Part shown: positions 35,341-43,149 of the stretch, in pieces
How the letters are laid out: each line of letters begins with the position of its first letter
Position numbering within the stretch: the stretch's first letter is position 1
Source of the DNA: Bacteroidota bacterium
GTDB lineage: Bacteria > Bacteroidota > Ignavibacteria > Kryptoniales > JAKASW01
Direction of reading: 5' to 3'
Length of the DNA: 64,000 nucleotides
Assembly: GCA_021845665.1 (NCBI GenBank)
Contig: JAJZVO010000015.1
Location: 16,085 to 80,084, forward strand
Notes under the pieces: generated by a model
Told to the model about the DNA's origin: nothing
Database searches by the model: none
What the model saw: only the letters and a program-made list of their open reading frames with translations
Program-made: the position numbers and the translations under genes

Positions 35341-35601
35341 TTACTTAAGTTCGGAATTTGATTTGGAATCGGAGTTGGAATTCCGTTGTGAGGGAGAATC
35401 GACGGCTTTCGAAGACGAGGACCTTTCATCGTCGTTGACGGGCTTCTTTATCTCCTCCGAAACGTCATTCATAGCCTTCTTGAATTCCCTGATTCCCTTA
35501 CCGATCGACTGTGCAATATCGGGTATCTTTTTCGGCCCGAAGAAAATGAGCACCAGGACAAGAATGAGAAGGATTTTGCCGATACTAAAATCATCCAACA
35601 T
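35341..35601 (-). CDS. tatA: Twin-arginine translocase subunit TatA/E (copy 1)
   Basis: An 86-residue single-span membrane protein. The order is a short N-terminal segment, a hydrophobic helix (ILLILVLVLIFFGP, about 9-22), a hinge GPKKIPDIAQSIG and an amphipathic helix KGIREFKKAMND, then a charged and serine-rich tail. This is the normal TatA/E architecture: oligomers form the conduit for folded, twin-arginine proteins. One of three tatA-like genes within 1.3 kb; it heads the gatA-sucD-ndk-nudix-namZ unit. No tatC is in the window. Confidence 0.9.
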   Translation of the reverse strand: MLDDFSIGKILLILVLVLIFFGPKKIPDIAQSIGKGIREFKKAMNDVSEEIKKPVNDDERSSSSKAVDSPSQRNSNSDSKSNSELK

Positions 35602-36124
35602 CTGATTGTACTCCGGAGCTGCTTGACGCGCGCTCCATTTGAGTTAAGTTCATCTGAAACACTAGAGAACGTCGGTGCGTCTTCAGAACCTGACGCACTG
35701 TAACACGATTAATTTAAAATTATCGCGGCTTTCTTCAAAGCCATAGGCCGGTAGCGGCCAATTTTGAATCCGATCTCAAAGGCCGGAAGAGGAGAGGATT
35801 TTCGACTTCCTTGCGAATATTAGGTCGAAATAGATAGGGGAAACCAGCCGGAGGTGGGGATTGTATGCCGGTCGTGGACCCGCAATTAGGCGGCAATCAA
35901 CGCGCCGTCATCGGGACAAACCGGCGTCTGCCTGCCAGGCAGGCGCCGAACCATTTCATGGAGAGACATAGAGAAAGAAAAGAGAGAAACACGGAGAAGA
36001 GAATTCTCTCTGCGTCTCTGTGCCCCTCTCGCTCATTAAAATCACCAAAGTATGATGCGGTCACCGTGGATCGGGATTTCCCCCCTCTGCCATCCACACT
36101 TGCAGGGCCGGAGGAATCGGTGAA
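35602..36124. repeat. Intergenic region with palindromic repeats between tatA copies 1 and 2
   Basis: About 520 bases without a credible gene. It contains an odd-length palindrome GCCTGCCAGGCAGGC (35930-35944) followed by a purine-rich then pyrimidine-rich segment at about 35960-36031, which forms an imperfect inverted repeat (GGAGAGACATAGAG... against ...TCTCTGTGCCCCTCTC). Such AGAGA/TCTCT elements look like small dispersed intergenic repeats. A promoter for the tatA-gatA unit should lie between 35610 and 35760, but I could not settle on one. Confidence 0.5.
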
Positions 36125-36397
36125 TCAGGACTTGATTCCCGCTTTCGCTTTATCCTCGGAAGTCAATTTCGGTGAAGGAGCCAGCCCTTCGAGTTCCTTC
36201 TGATCCTTCTGTGAATCTTTCGGCTTCTCGTTCATAGAAGTTGAGACTTCATCCTGAACGTCTTTCATAGCGCGCTTGAACTCCCTTATGCCTTTGCCGA
36301 TGGACTGCGCGATATCCGGTATGCGCTTGGGGCCGAAGAACACGACGACCACTATGATTATCAGGAGAATCTCACCAAACCCAAGATTCTCAAACAT
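36125..36397 (-). CDS. tatA: Twin-arginine translocase subunit TatA/E (copy 2)
   Basis: A 90-residue TatA-type protein with a hydrophobic helix (ILLIIIVVVVFFGP, about 9-22), the hinge GPKRIPDIAQSIG, an amphipathic helix GKGIREFKRAMKDV and a long polar tail. It is very close to copy 1 over the first 48 residues and differs in the tail, which indicates a fairly recent tandem duplication. It starts 21 bases after copy 3. Confidence 0.9.
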   Translation of the reverse strand: MFENLGFGEILLIIIVVVVFFGPKRIPDIAQSIGKGIREFKRAMKDVQDEVSTSMNEKPKDSQKDQKELEGLAPSPKLTSEDKAKAGIKS

Positions 36398-36418
36398 CTA
36401 TTTGCCCTTTCCCCCTGT

Positions 36419-36595
36419 TTAGTCCTTCTTCTCTTCCTTTTTTCCCTCTTCTTCCTCGGGTTCTTTCACGGCTTTCTTGAATTCCTTTATCCCTTTACCG
36501 ATGCCCTGCGCAAGTTCCGGCAGCTTCTTGCCGCCAAACAACAGAAGGAGTGCAACGATGATGAGGATAATCTCAGTTGGGCCAAAGTCAAACAT
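36419..36595 (-). CDS. tatA: Twin-arginine translocase subunit TatA/E (copy 3, short)
   Basis: A 58-residue TatA-type protein. Start ATG 36595 is preceded by GAGGAGGCTGCC. It has a hydrophobic helix (EIILIIVALLLLFGG), the hinge GGKKLPELAQGIG, an amphipathic helix KGIKEFKKAVKE, and a tail of almost only Glu and Lys. It is more distant from copies 1 and 2 than they are from each other, and close to canonical short TatA of many FCB bacteria. It lies 18 bases after purQ. Confidence 0.9.
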   Translation of the reverse strand: MFDFGPTEIILIIVALLLLFGGKKLPELAQGIGKGIKEFKKAVKEPEEEEGKKEEKKD

Positions 36596-36613
36596 GGCAG
36601 CCTCCTCTTTCCC

Positions 36614-37309
36614 TCAATTTAGACTCTGCACGACCGACTTCAAAACAGCCTTCCCCTGTGCGCTTCCAAGTATCTGCTCGCTGGCGCGCTCGGGATGCGG
36701 CATCATTCCCAATACATTTCGCCTTGAGTTTACAATTCCGGCGATGTTGTAGATCGACCCGTTTGGATTAGCCTCGCGTGTGATCTCACCATCAGCGGTC
36801 GAGTACCTGAACACGATCTGGTCGCCATCCTCGAGGTTTTTCAGAGTGGACTCATCGGCATAGAAATTTCCGTCGCCGTGAGCTATCGGCACTTTGAGCA
36901 CCTGCCCCTTTTCGAGGCCTGAAGTAAAAGGAGTCGCAGTCGTCTCAGTTCTAAGATAAACCTGCCTGCAAACGAATCTCAGGTTGGCGTTTCTCAGGAG
37001 TGCACCTGGAAGGAGCCCTGCCTCCACTAACACCTGGAAGCCGTTGCAAATGCCCATGACCAGACCGCCTTTCGACGCGAATTTTATCACTTCGCTCATG
37101 ATCGGGGAAAAGCGTGCGATGGCGCCGGATCGCAAGTAATCACCGTAAGAGAAGCCTCCTGGGAGCACAACTATGTCGACGCCGTTCAAGCTCGTTTCCT
37201 TATGCCAGAGAAGTTCAACTTCCTGATTGAGGACACTCCCGAATGCGTTGTACGCATCCATGTCGCAATTCGACCCCGGGAACACCACCACACCGACTTT
37301 TCCGGTCAT
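36614..37309 (-). CDS. purQ: Phosphoribosylformylglycinamidine synthase subunit PurQ
   Basis: A 231-residue glutaminase that supplies ammonia to the PurSLQ complex in purine synthesis. Class I amidotransferase triad: nucleophile cysteine in [19 protein letters not shown] (about 87), histidine and glutamate in [15 protein letters not shown] (about 204). The oxyanion strand is [18 protein letters not shown]. It overlaps purS by 4 bases, which fits coupled translation. The catalytic subunit purL is not in the window. Confidence 0.96.
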   Translation of the reverse strand: MTGKVGVVVFPGSNCDMDAYNAFGSVLNQEVELLWHKETSLNGVDIVVLPGGFSYGDYLRSGAIARFSPIMSEVIKFASKGGLVMGICNGFQVLVEAGLLPGALLRNANLRFVCRQVYLRTETTATPFTSGLEKGQVLKVPIAHGDGNFYADESTLKNLEDGDQIVFRYSTADGEITREANPNGSIYNIAGIVNSRRNVLGMMPHPERASEQILGSAQGKAVLKSVVQSLN

Positions 37310-37620
37310 GATTTCACCTTCGCATCGGAACGCGCTGAATTGGGACTAGAAAACCTCGCCACGGACTTACCGGAAGCATCGAAGAGCTCGCCCTCGTACT
37401 CCTCCGTTACCGGATTCGCGAGCAGTTTCGTGCACGCCGATACTGCCAGCTGCACCGCTTTATCCACTTCAGTTTCATCGACAACTATGTCGATGTTCTT
37501 CCCTGTCCTCACTTTGCTAAGCTTCGAAAAGCCGAGGTTCCTCAGGCTGCTTTCTATTGCCTTTCCCTGCGGATCAAGGATTTTACTTTTCAGGGTAACT
37601 TCTATTCTTGCCTTAAACAA
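37306..37620 (-). CDS. purS: Phosphoribosylformylglycinamidine synthase subunit PurS
   Basis: A 104-residue small structural subunit of the PurSLQ complex. It has the typical pattern of one beta-alpha-beta unit: [37 protein letters not shown], then [17 protein letters not shown]. The last 18 residues are a polar extension beyond the usual end. The start is TTG 37620, five bases after GAGGAGG. It overlaps purQ and follows pssA by about 10 bases. Confidence 0.93.
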   Translation of the reverse strand: MFKARIEVTLKSKILDPQGKAIESSLRNLGFSKLSKVRTGKNIDIVVDETEVDKAVQLAVSACTKLLANPVTEEYEGELFDASGKSVARFSSPNSARSDAKVKS

Positions 37621-37630
37621 CTATACCTCC

Positions 37631-38425
37631 TCAGATATCAAAACTGCTCAACTCAACATCCTCTTCCTCCCCGTCCGGTTTCCGGGGAGAGACAAGCGCC
37701 TTAATGTGTTCCGCGAGCCATCGGACGAGTCCACCGGCAATATACAGCAGGAAGAGCCAGAACAGTGCCTTGCCCATGGTAGCGATTGTGATGATGACAC
37801 CGATGGTGAAAATTGTGAACTTCAACGGGTGCGCACGTATCGCCCTTTTGCTAAACTTCGGAAGGGCATCGTACCTTACCGTGCTTACCATCAGGAGCGA
37901 GAGGGCCACTGCGAGGACCGGGAGAAACGGTGCCGCGTCGGGATTCAGCCAACCAATACTCCGTTCGTAAAAGAGAAGGACGAAAGAACTGATCGTGATC
38001 GCGCTCGAAGGAATAGGAAGGCCTTTGAAATAACTTTTGTCAAAACCGACCAGTTGGACATTGAACCGTGCGAGTCGCAATCCACCGAATACCATTACCA
38101 TGGCGCTTGCGAGGGTACCCATCGGCCCGAGACTATGAAGCCCAATCTGGTAAATCATAAACGACGGGGCGACGCCAAACGACACAAGGTCGGATAAGGA
38201 GTCGAGCTCCACACCGAACTCGCTGGAGCTTTTTGTCAGTCGCGCCATGACGCCATCCAGGCTGTCGAATATCGCAGCGAGCACTATCAGCCAGGAGGCA
38301 GACACGAAATCGTGATTTGAAGAGGAGAGGATGGACATGAAGCCCGAGAACATATTGAGAATTGTGAAGAAGCTCGGAATTACCGCCCGGGAAATATGGA
38401 TGTTGTACTTTCGTTTTCTACTCAT
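37631..38425 (-). CDS. pssA: CDP-diacylglycerol-serine O-phosphatidyltransferase
   Basis: A 264-residue membrane enzyme that makes phosphatidylserine. The CDP-alcohol phosphotransferase motif (DGxxARxxxxxxxxGxxxDxxxD) is complete in FDSLDGVMARL...SEFGVELDSLSDLVSFG at about 63-91. Helices follow through to residue 240, and an acidic tail ends the protein. I place the start at ATG 38425 (SRKRKYNIHISRAVIP); it overlaps the end of psd by 8 bases. Together with psd it makes phosphatidylethanolamine. Confidence 0.93.
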   Translation of the reverse strand: MSRKRKYNIHISRAVIPSFFTILNMFSGFMSILSSSNHDFVSASWLIVLAAIFDSLDGVMARLTKSSSEFGVELDSLSDLVSFGVAPSFMIYQIGLHSLGPMGTLASAMVMVFGGLRLARFNVQLVGFDKSYFKGLPIPSSAITISSFVLLFYERSIGWLNPDAAPFLPVLAVALSLLMVSTVRYDALPKFSKRAIRAHPLKFTIFTIGVIITIATMGKALFWLFLLYIAGGLVRWLAEHIKALVSPRKPDGEEEDVELSSFDI

Positions 38426-39092
38426 TTTGCAGAACTCCCAAGATTGTGCTGCCGCCAAAAGTTTTGTCGCCCAGTTTTATTTTTAGTTCGCAATTGAGGG
38501 GAAGCATCACGTCGACTCGCGAACCGAATTTAATCATCCCAAATCTGTCGCCAGCATTGACCCTCTGACCCTCTTTCAATTCACACACGATCCTTCTCGC
38601 GATGAAACCTGCGATCTGTTTGAAGAGGAGCCGCTGTCCCCTGTTTTCCAAACCGATCAGCATCCGTTCATTTCTCTCGCTCGATTTATCGTCGAATGCT
38701 ACAACGTATTCACCCTTCACATATTTCAGGAACTTCACCTCCCCGCTCATCGGTATCCTGTTGACATGCACGTTTGCGGGCGACATGAATATGCTCACCA
38801 TTTTGGCTCTTGATTCCAGGTATTCGTTCTCCTCTGTTTCGCCGACAAAAACGACTTTGCCGTCGGCGGGCGCGATTATCACCTCATCGCCCGAATCCTG
38901 GGGAACACGATCCGGGTCGCGAAAGAAATAGAGCGTAAATCCTAACGCGATTAGGGCCGCTACGTCCAAAGCTATCTTAACCGGTTGGATTGGAACCAGG
39001 AAGGAAACAAAGACCAGCAATACGCACGCAACGAGGATAACCGCGATCACGTCGGATCCGTAACGTGCCAACTTAGGGAACATTTGTGTCAA
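38418..39092 (-). CDS. psd: Phosphatidylserine decarboxylase, short form
   Basis: A 224-residue enzyme that decarboxylates phosphatidylserine. Two N-terminal membrane helices (about 14-34 and 36-54) precede the catalytic part: VIIAPADGKVVFVGE (about 90), FMSPANVHVNRIPMSGEV (about 122-139) and the processing site MIKFGSRVDVMLP (about 188), where the serine after glycine becomes the pyruvoyl group. The length and FGSRVD motif match the short class seen in many bacteria and archaea. It is preceded by purC with a 4-base overlap. Confidence 0.93.
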   Translation of the reverse strand: MTQMFPKLARYGSDVIAVILVACVLLVFVSFLVPIQPVKIALDVAALIALGFTLYFFRDPDRVPQDSGDEVIIAPADGKVVFVGETEENEYLESRAKMVSIFMSPANVHVNRIPMSGEVKFLKYVKGEYVVAFDDKSSERNERMLIGLENRGQRLLFKQIAGFIARRIVCELKEGQRVNAGDRFGMIKFGSRVDVMLPLNCELKIKLGDKTFGGSTILGVLQNE

Positions 39093-39832
39093 GCCTTGCG
39101 CTTAGGCGCCACAGCGCCACGCGGTGCGGAAGGGAGAATTCGGGTGTAAACCAGTTGATAATATCTTGAAGCTTCCCGCGAATCGTGAGAAGCGGTAACT
39201 GAAATTTCTTCGCCGGTGGTATTGTCTATAACAGTCATGTTCTCAGGTGAAATCTCATCACCCAACATTATCACACCCTTGTACTTCCCAAATTTCATCG
39301 TAATATCGACCAGGGTAAAACCCCGTCTTTCCATAAAACTCTTCATGACAGCGTCGATTTTACTAGCGAGTCTGTTCATCGTCCGGAATTCATCCGGTGT
39401 AACATGCTGCAGGGCGTAGAGATGAGAATCGTTTACAAAATGTTCACCACTCTCATCCTGCAAGAGATACTCGAAGACCGGAAAAGCAAGTGGCTGCTTA
39501 GTCTTGAAATGTTTGAAACGTTTCACAAAAGACTGCGAAGCGATATTCCTTACCGTAACTTCGACCGGGATAACACTCAGTCTCTTGATAAGAAGTTCGC
39601 TGCCGTTTTGACTGAAGAAGTGTGTGGGGATTTGGTAAGTCTCGAGGTAAGCGAAAATAAACGCCTGCAGTTCTGCAGCTATCTTCGGCCTGTCTTTGAT
39701 CTTGAATATCTTTTTCCCGTCAACCCCCAACTCCGATCGAAATTCAGCCAAAAGAATATCATCCTGAGGAAGCGAGTAGAGTATCTTCGACCTCCCTCTG
39801 GATAGAATCAGTCTTTTTTCCTTATTCGCCAA
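39089..39832 (-). CDS. purC: Phosphoribosylaminoimidazole-succinocarboxamide synthase
   Basis: A 247-residue SAICAR synthetase that joins aspartate to CAIR using ATP. Motifs: RGRSKILYSL at the N-terminus (equivalent of GKAKxxY), EVTVRNIASQSFVKR (about 93), LVDITMKFGKY (about 175) and MLGDEISPENMTVID (about 191), the DEISPD-like loop. The last 15 residues are basic. The start is TTG 39832 with GGAGG 5 bases before. It heads a unit running purC, psd, pssA, purS, purQ, tatA3, tatA2 from the promoter at 39857-39885. Confidence 0.92.
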   Translation of the reverse strand: MANKEKRLILSRGRSKILYSLPQDDILLAEFRSELGVDGKKIFKIKDRPKIAAELQAFIFAYLETYQIPTHFFSQNGSELLIKRLSVIPVEVTVRNIASQSFVKRFKHFKTKQPLAFPVFEYLLQDESGEHFVNDSHLYALQHVTPDEFRTMNRLASKIDAVMKSFMERRGFTLVDITMKFGKYKGVIMLGDEISPENMTVIDNTTGEEISVTASHDSREASRYYQLVYTRILPSAPRGAVAPKRKA

Positions 39833-39856
39833 TAAACCTCCGCTGAAATTCTAAAA

Positions 39857-39885
39857 ATAATAACAAAAAGCTTCGGAAAAGTCAA
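39857..39885 (-). promoter_or_regulatory. Sigma70-like promoter of the purC operon
   Basis: On the minus strand, TTGACT (39885-39880), a 17-base spacer and TATTAT (39862-39857). The transcription start should be near 39850, giving a leader of about 18 bases that contains the GGAGG before TTG 39832. Confidence 0.65.
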
Positions 39886-40065
39886 GATGCTAACTTATTG
39901 ATTCAGCGAAACTTATAAAATCTCAGAAGGGCACTCGATTACACTAAAAATTTGGTGGGTTTTTCTTACAAAACAATGGAAGAATGGAATGAAAAAGAGG
40001 TTAGATGTATCGTATTATCGTACCATTAGATGTGCACTCCGTCACACCTTTAGCCAAATCGCGAC

Positions 40066-40788
40066 TCACGCCGGATCAGCAGACGAGTCAACCCAAAAGG
40101 CAAGTTTCCCTTTTACCGGTTCAATTCCCCTTGCCGGGAAGAGATGGTAATCACTTTCCGTATTTACCACTTTACTCAGGGCCGGACGCTTGTCGCTGCC
40201 CGCAATCAAGAAATAGATCGAGGCGGACCTATTGAGAATGGGATAAGTAAGCGTGATTCGGCTAGACGGAGTCGCGGGAACATCGACCGCCGTTACCCAT
40301 TTGCGGCATTCGTCCAGCACCTTCGAATGTGGAAAGAGCGACGCAGTGTGCCCCTCCTTCCCCATTCCGAGTAATAGCAAATCGAAAGTCTCGCCCACAT
40401 CTTGAAAGAAATTCCTGAGCACTCTCTCATAGGCCGACGCTGCCTTATCCGTTCCCGACAAGTCTGTACGAATCGGATGAATGTTACCCTTCGGTATTGG
40501 AACAAGGTCAAGCAGTGTTTCTTTTGCCATCAGGTAATTGCTTTTCTTATCGGAGTGCGGTACGTACCGCTCGTCTCCGAAGAAGATCGAGACCGAATCC
40601 CACGGAATCTCGTCACGGTACCGAGTGGCAAGGAGATGATGGAGCGCTCTCGGCGTGTTTCCACCAGAAAGGGCGACAGAACAGGCCCCTTTTCGACTGA
40701 CGGTTTCAGAGATGAGGCTGCACACATCTGCAGCGGCAGCCTCGCTCAATTCGTCAAGGTTGTCGAACCTTTTTAATTCTCCTCTCAT
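40066..40788 (-). CDS. pgl: 6-phosphogluconolactonase
   Basis: A 240-residue enzyme of the oxidative pentose phosphate pathway. Motifs: CSVALSGGNTPRALHHLLA (about 35), VSIFFGDERYVPHSDKKSNY in two parts (about 68-87), and LLLGMGKEGHTASLFP (about 139), all typical of DevB/NagB-like lactonases. I place the start at ATG 40788, which overlaps the zwf stop (ATGA); a GTG 4 codons upstream is the alternative. Last gene of the glucoamylase-gnd-zwf-pgl unit. Confidence 0.94.
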   Translation of the reverse strand: MRGELKRFDNLDELSEAAAADVCSLISETVSRKGACSVALSGGNTPRALHHLLATRYRDEIPWDSVSIFFGDERYVPHSDKKSNYLMAKETLLDLVPIPKGNIHPIRTDLSGTDKAASAYERVLRNFFQDVGETFDLLLLGMGKEGHTASLFPHSKVLDECRKWVTAVDVPATPSSRITLTYPILNRSASIYFLIAGSDKRPALSKVVNTESDYHLFPARGIEPVKGKLAFWVDSSADPA

Positions 40789-42227
40789 ATCGTAGACCAC
40801 TTTTCGCCTTCCAGCAGCCTTTCTGCTTCGACCGGGCCCCAGGTGCCTGAGGCGTACCTATGCACATCGAACTTCTGCGACAGTAGCGGAGTATAGAGTT
40901 CCCACGAAGACTCGACCTCATCCGCGCGAACAAAGAGAGTCTGGTCCCCCCTCAAGACATCCAGGAGCAGAGTCTCGTAGGCATCCGGTATTCTTCCGAA
41001 CACCTCACCGTACTGGAAGTGGAGCCTCTGTGTGGAGAGTTTATAAGCATCTCCAGGTTCTTTCACCTTGAAAGAAAGATCGAAGCCTTCATTTGGCTGG
41101 AGAGTCATAATCAGTTTGTTCGGCTGAATGTCCTTTATAGAGAACTGGCCGAAGATTGATACAGGAGGGCGCCTGAAAGTAATCGCGACTTCGGTTATTC
41201 CCTTGAACATCCTCTTTCCGGTCCTGAGAATGAAAGGGACGCCCTGCCAGCGCCAATTTGATATGTTGAGTTTTAGCGCAACATATGTCTCGGTCTTAGA
41301 GTCGGGGCTGACTCTCTCTTCTTCGAGGTATCCCTCCACTTCTCTTCCCTGCACAGCGCCCCGCATATATTGGCCGAACACGACATTGTCGGGAGAGATC
41401 GGTGAAATAGCCTTCAACACCTTTACCTTCTCATGCCGGACGGCATCGGCCTCGAGAGCAGTCGGGACTTCCATCGCGGTAAGTGTGGTTATTTGCGTGA
41501 GATGATTCTGAATCATATCACGAAGGGCGCCGACCCCGTCATAATATCCGCCTCTGTGTTCCGCGCCGACGGTCTCCGCGACGGTGATTTCGACGCGTTC
41601 AATTCTATCCCTGTTCCACAACGACTCGAACATCGCGTTGCTGAAACGGAAGGCAATAAGGTTCTGGACGGTCTCCTTGCCGAGGTAATGGTCGATCCTG
41701 TAAATCTGCGACTCGTTGAAATAGTTGTGCACGAGCGCGTTCAGGTCGCGCGCCGACTGGAGATCCTGGCCGAACGGTTTTTCGACGACAAGCTTCACAT
41801 CTCCCTTGCTCTTGTTAAGCCCTACCTCGCCAATGTTCTTGATGGCGTTCGGAAAAACAGATGGAGGTACCGCGAGATAGAAGATCCTGTTGCCTGTGAG
41901 ATTTGATTTCTTCTCAAGTTCCAGGATCCGGTCGGACAGCGACTTGTACTCTTCCAGCGAGCCGCCTCCCACAGAGTGGTAGTAAACCCAGTCGAAGGAT
42001 TCACTTCTTGCGTCGCGGTCGATCCCCTCCTCTTCGACCGAACGTGCAACGAAATCGCGGTACGAGTCGTCATTGTGTTTCTTTCCGGTTCCCGCGCCGA
42101 TAAGCAGAAATTCCGAGAGATGTCTTTCGCGAAGCCTGCAGATGGCGGGGAGAAGTTTCCTCCTTGCCAGGTCGCCGGTGCCGCCAACGATCACGAGCAG
42201 ATACGGAGGGATCCTTTTCCCATTCAT
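40785..42227 (-). CDS. zwf: Glucose-6-phosphate 1-dehydrogenase
   Basis: A 480-residue dehydrogenase that yields NADPH and 6-phosphogluconolactone. I place the start at ATG 42227 (KRIPPYLLVIVGGTGDLARRKLLP), directly after the gnd stop, with GGAGG 8 bases upstream; the frame extends 13 codons further without support. The cofactor loop GGTGDLARRKL and the catalytic RIDHYLGKETVQNL (histidine near residue 185) are intact. A further block is TGKRMFKGITEVAITFR. The length is normal. Confidence 0.96.
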   Translation of the reverse strand: MNGKRIPPYLLVIVGGTGDLARRKLLPAICRLRERHLSEFLLIGAGTGKKHNDDSYRDFVARSVEEEGIDRDARSESFDWVYYHSVGGGSLEEYKSLSDRILELEKKSNLTGNRIFYLAVPPSVFPNAIKNIGEVGLNKSKGDVKLVVEKPFGQDLQSARDLNALVHNYFNESQIYRIDHYLGKETVQNLIAFRFSNAMFESLWNRDRIERVEITVAETVGAEHRGGYYDGVGALRDMIQNHLTQITTLTAMEVPTALEADAVRHEKVKVLKAISPISPDNVVFGQYMRGAVQGREVEGYLEEERVSPDSKTETYVALKLNISNWRWQGVPFILRTGKRMFKGITEVAITFRRPPVSIFGQFSIKDIQPNKLIMTLQPNEGFDLSFKVKEPGDAYKLSTQRLHFQYGEVFGRIPDAYETLLLDVLRGDQTLFVRADEVESSWELYTPLLSQKFDVHRYASGTWGPVEAERLLEGEKWSTI

Positions 42228-42228
42228 A

Positions 42229-43137
42229 TTACTTTCCCTCCTTGACTGCGTGGCCGCCGAACTCATGCCTCATCATGGCGAGGAGCCTTCCACCGAACTC
42301 TTCGGCGTCCTGACTCGAGAATCTCTCATACAGCGACTGGGTTATGACCGGAAGCGACACGCCGAGCTCGATAGCTTCCAGCGCAGTCCATCTTCCTTCT
42401 CCCGAATCGGCGACAAACGGTGCAATCCCCTTAAGATCCTGATCCTTTTTCAGGGCGTCGGCTGTCAAATCGAGCAGCCAGCTTCTTACGACACTCCCGA
42501 ATCTCCAGATCTCCGCAATCTGGTGAAGATTAAGGTCAAATTCGCTTTTTTTCTTTAGAAGCTCGAAGCCTTCTGCGTAGGCTTCCATAAGGCCGTATTC
42601 GATTCCATTGTGGACCATCTTGACGAAATGGCCGGAGCCGCTAGGGCCGACATGCCCCCATCCTTTCTCTTTCCCCGGGGCGAGGGCCTCGAAGACCGGC
42701 TTCATGAGATTGACTGCCCTGGAATCTCCTCCCACCATCATACTATAACCTTCCTTCAGCCCCCAAATACCTCCACTGACTCCGGCGTCAATCATGCTGA
42801 TTCCATGGTCTTCCAGCTTTTTCGCCCGTCGGACTGAATCCTTGTAATAAGAATTTCCACCATCGATGAGAACATCTCCCGGCTTGAGCTTCGGGATGAG
42901 CATGTCTATTGTATCGTCGACGGGTTTTCCGGCCGGCACCATAATCCACACGATCTTCGGTGAGGAAAGCTTCGACATCAGATCATCTATGGAATTCGCG
43001 CCTTCATTTCCGTCGTCGACGATTTTCCTTACGGCCTGCGGGTCTCTGTCGAAACCTACTACTTTATGTCCCCCTTCAAGGAGTCTTTTAGCCATATTGG
43101 CCCCCATCTTTCCTAATCCTATTAGACCTATTTTCAT
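42229..43137 (-). CDS. gnd: 6-phosphogluconate dehydrogenase, short form
   Basis: A 302-residue decarboxylating dehydrogenase that converts 6-phosphogluconate to ribulose 5-phosphate. Motifs: GLIGLGKMGANMAKRLL (about 4-20), DGGNSYYKDSVRRAK (about 94), DAGVSGGIWGLKEGYSMMVGG and SGSGHFVKMVHNGIEYGLMEAYAEG (about 167-190), each as expected. It is the short class (about 300 residues) and lacks the long C-terminal domain of the 470-residue E. coli type. The short class often prefers NAD, but the cofactor cannot be settled from sequence (GFDRDP follows the second strand). Twelve bases separate it from the glucoamylase gene. Confidence 0.93.
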   Translation of the reverse strand: MKIGLIGLGKMGANMAKRLLEGGHKVVGFDRDPQAVRKIVDDGNEGANSIDDLMSKLSSPKIVWIMVPAGKPVDDTIDMLIPKLKPGDVLIDGGNSYYKDSVRRAKKLEDHGISMIDAGVSGGIWGLKEGYSMMVGGDSRAVNLMKPVFEALAPGKEKGWGHVGPSGSGHFVKMVHNGIEYGLMEAYAEGFELLKKKSEFDLNLHQIAEIWRFGSVVRSWLLDLTADALKKDQDLKGIAPFVADSGEGRWTALEAIELGVSLPVITQSLYERFSSQDAEEFGGRLLAMMRHEFGGHAVKEGK

Positions 43138-43149
43138 TTGATTATCTCC

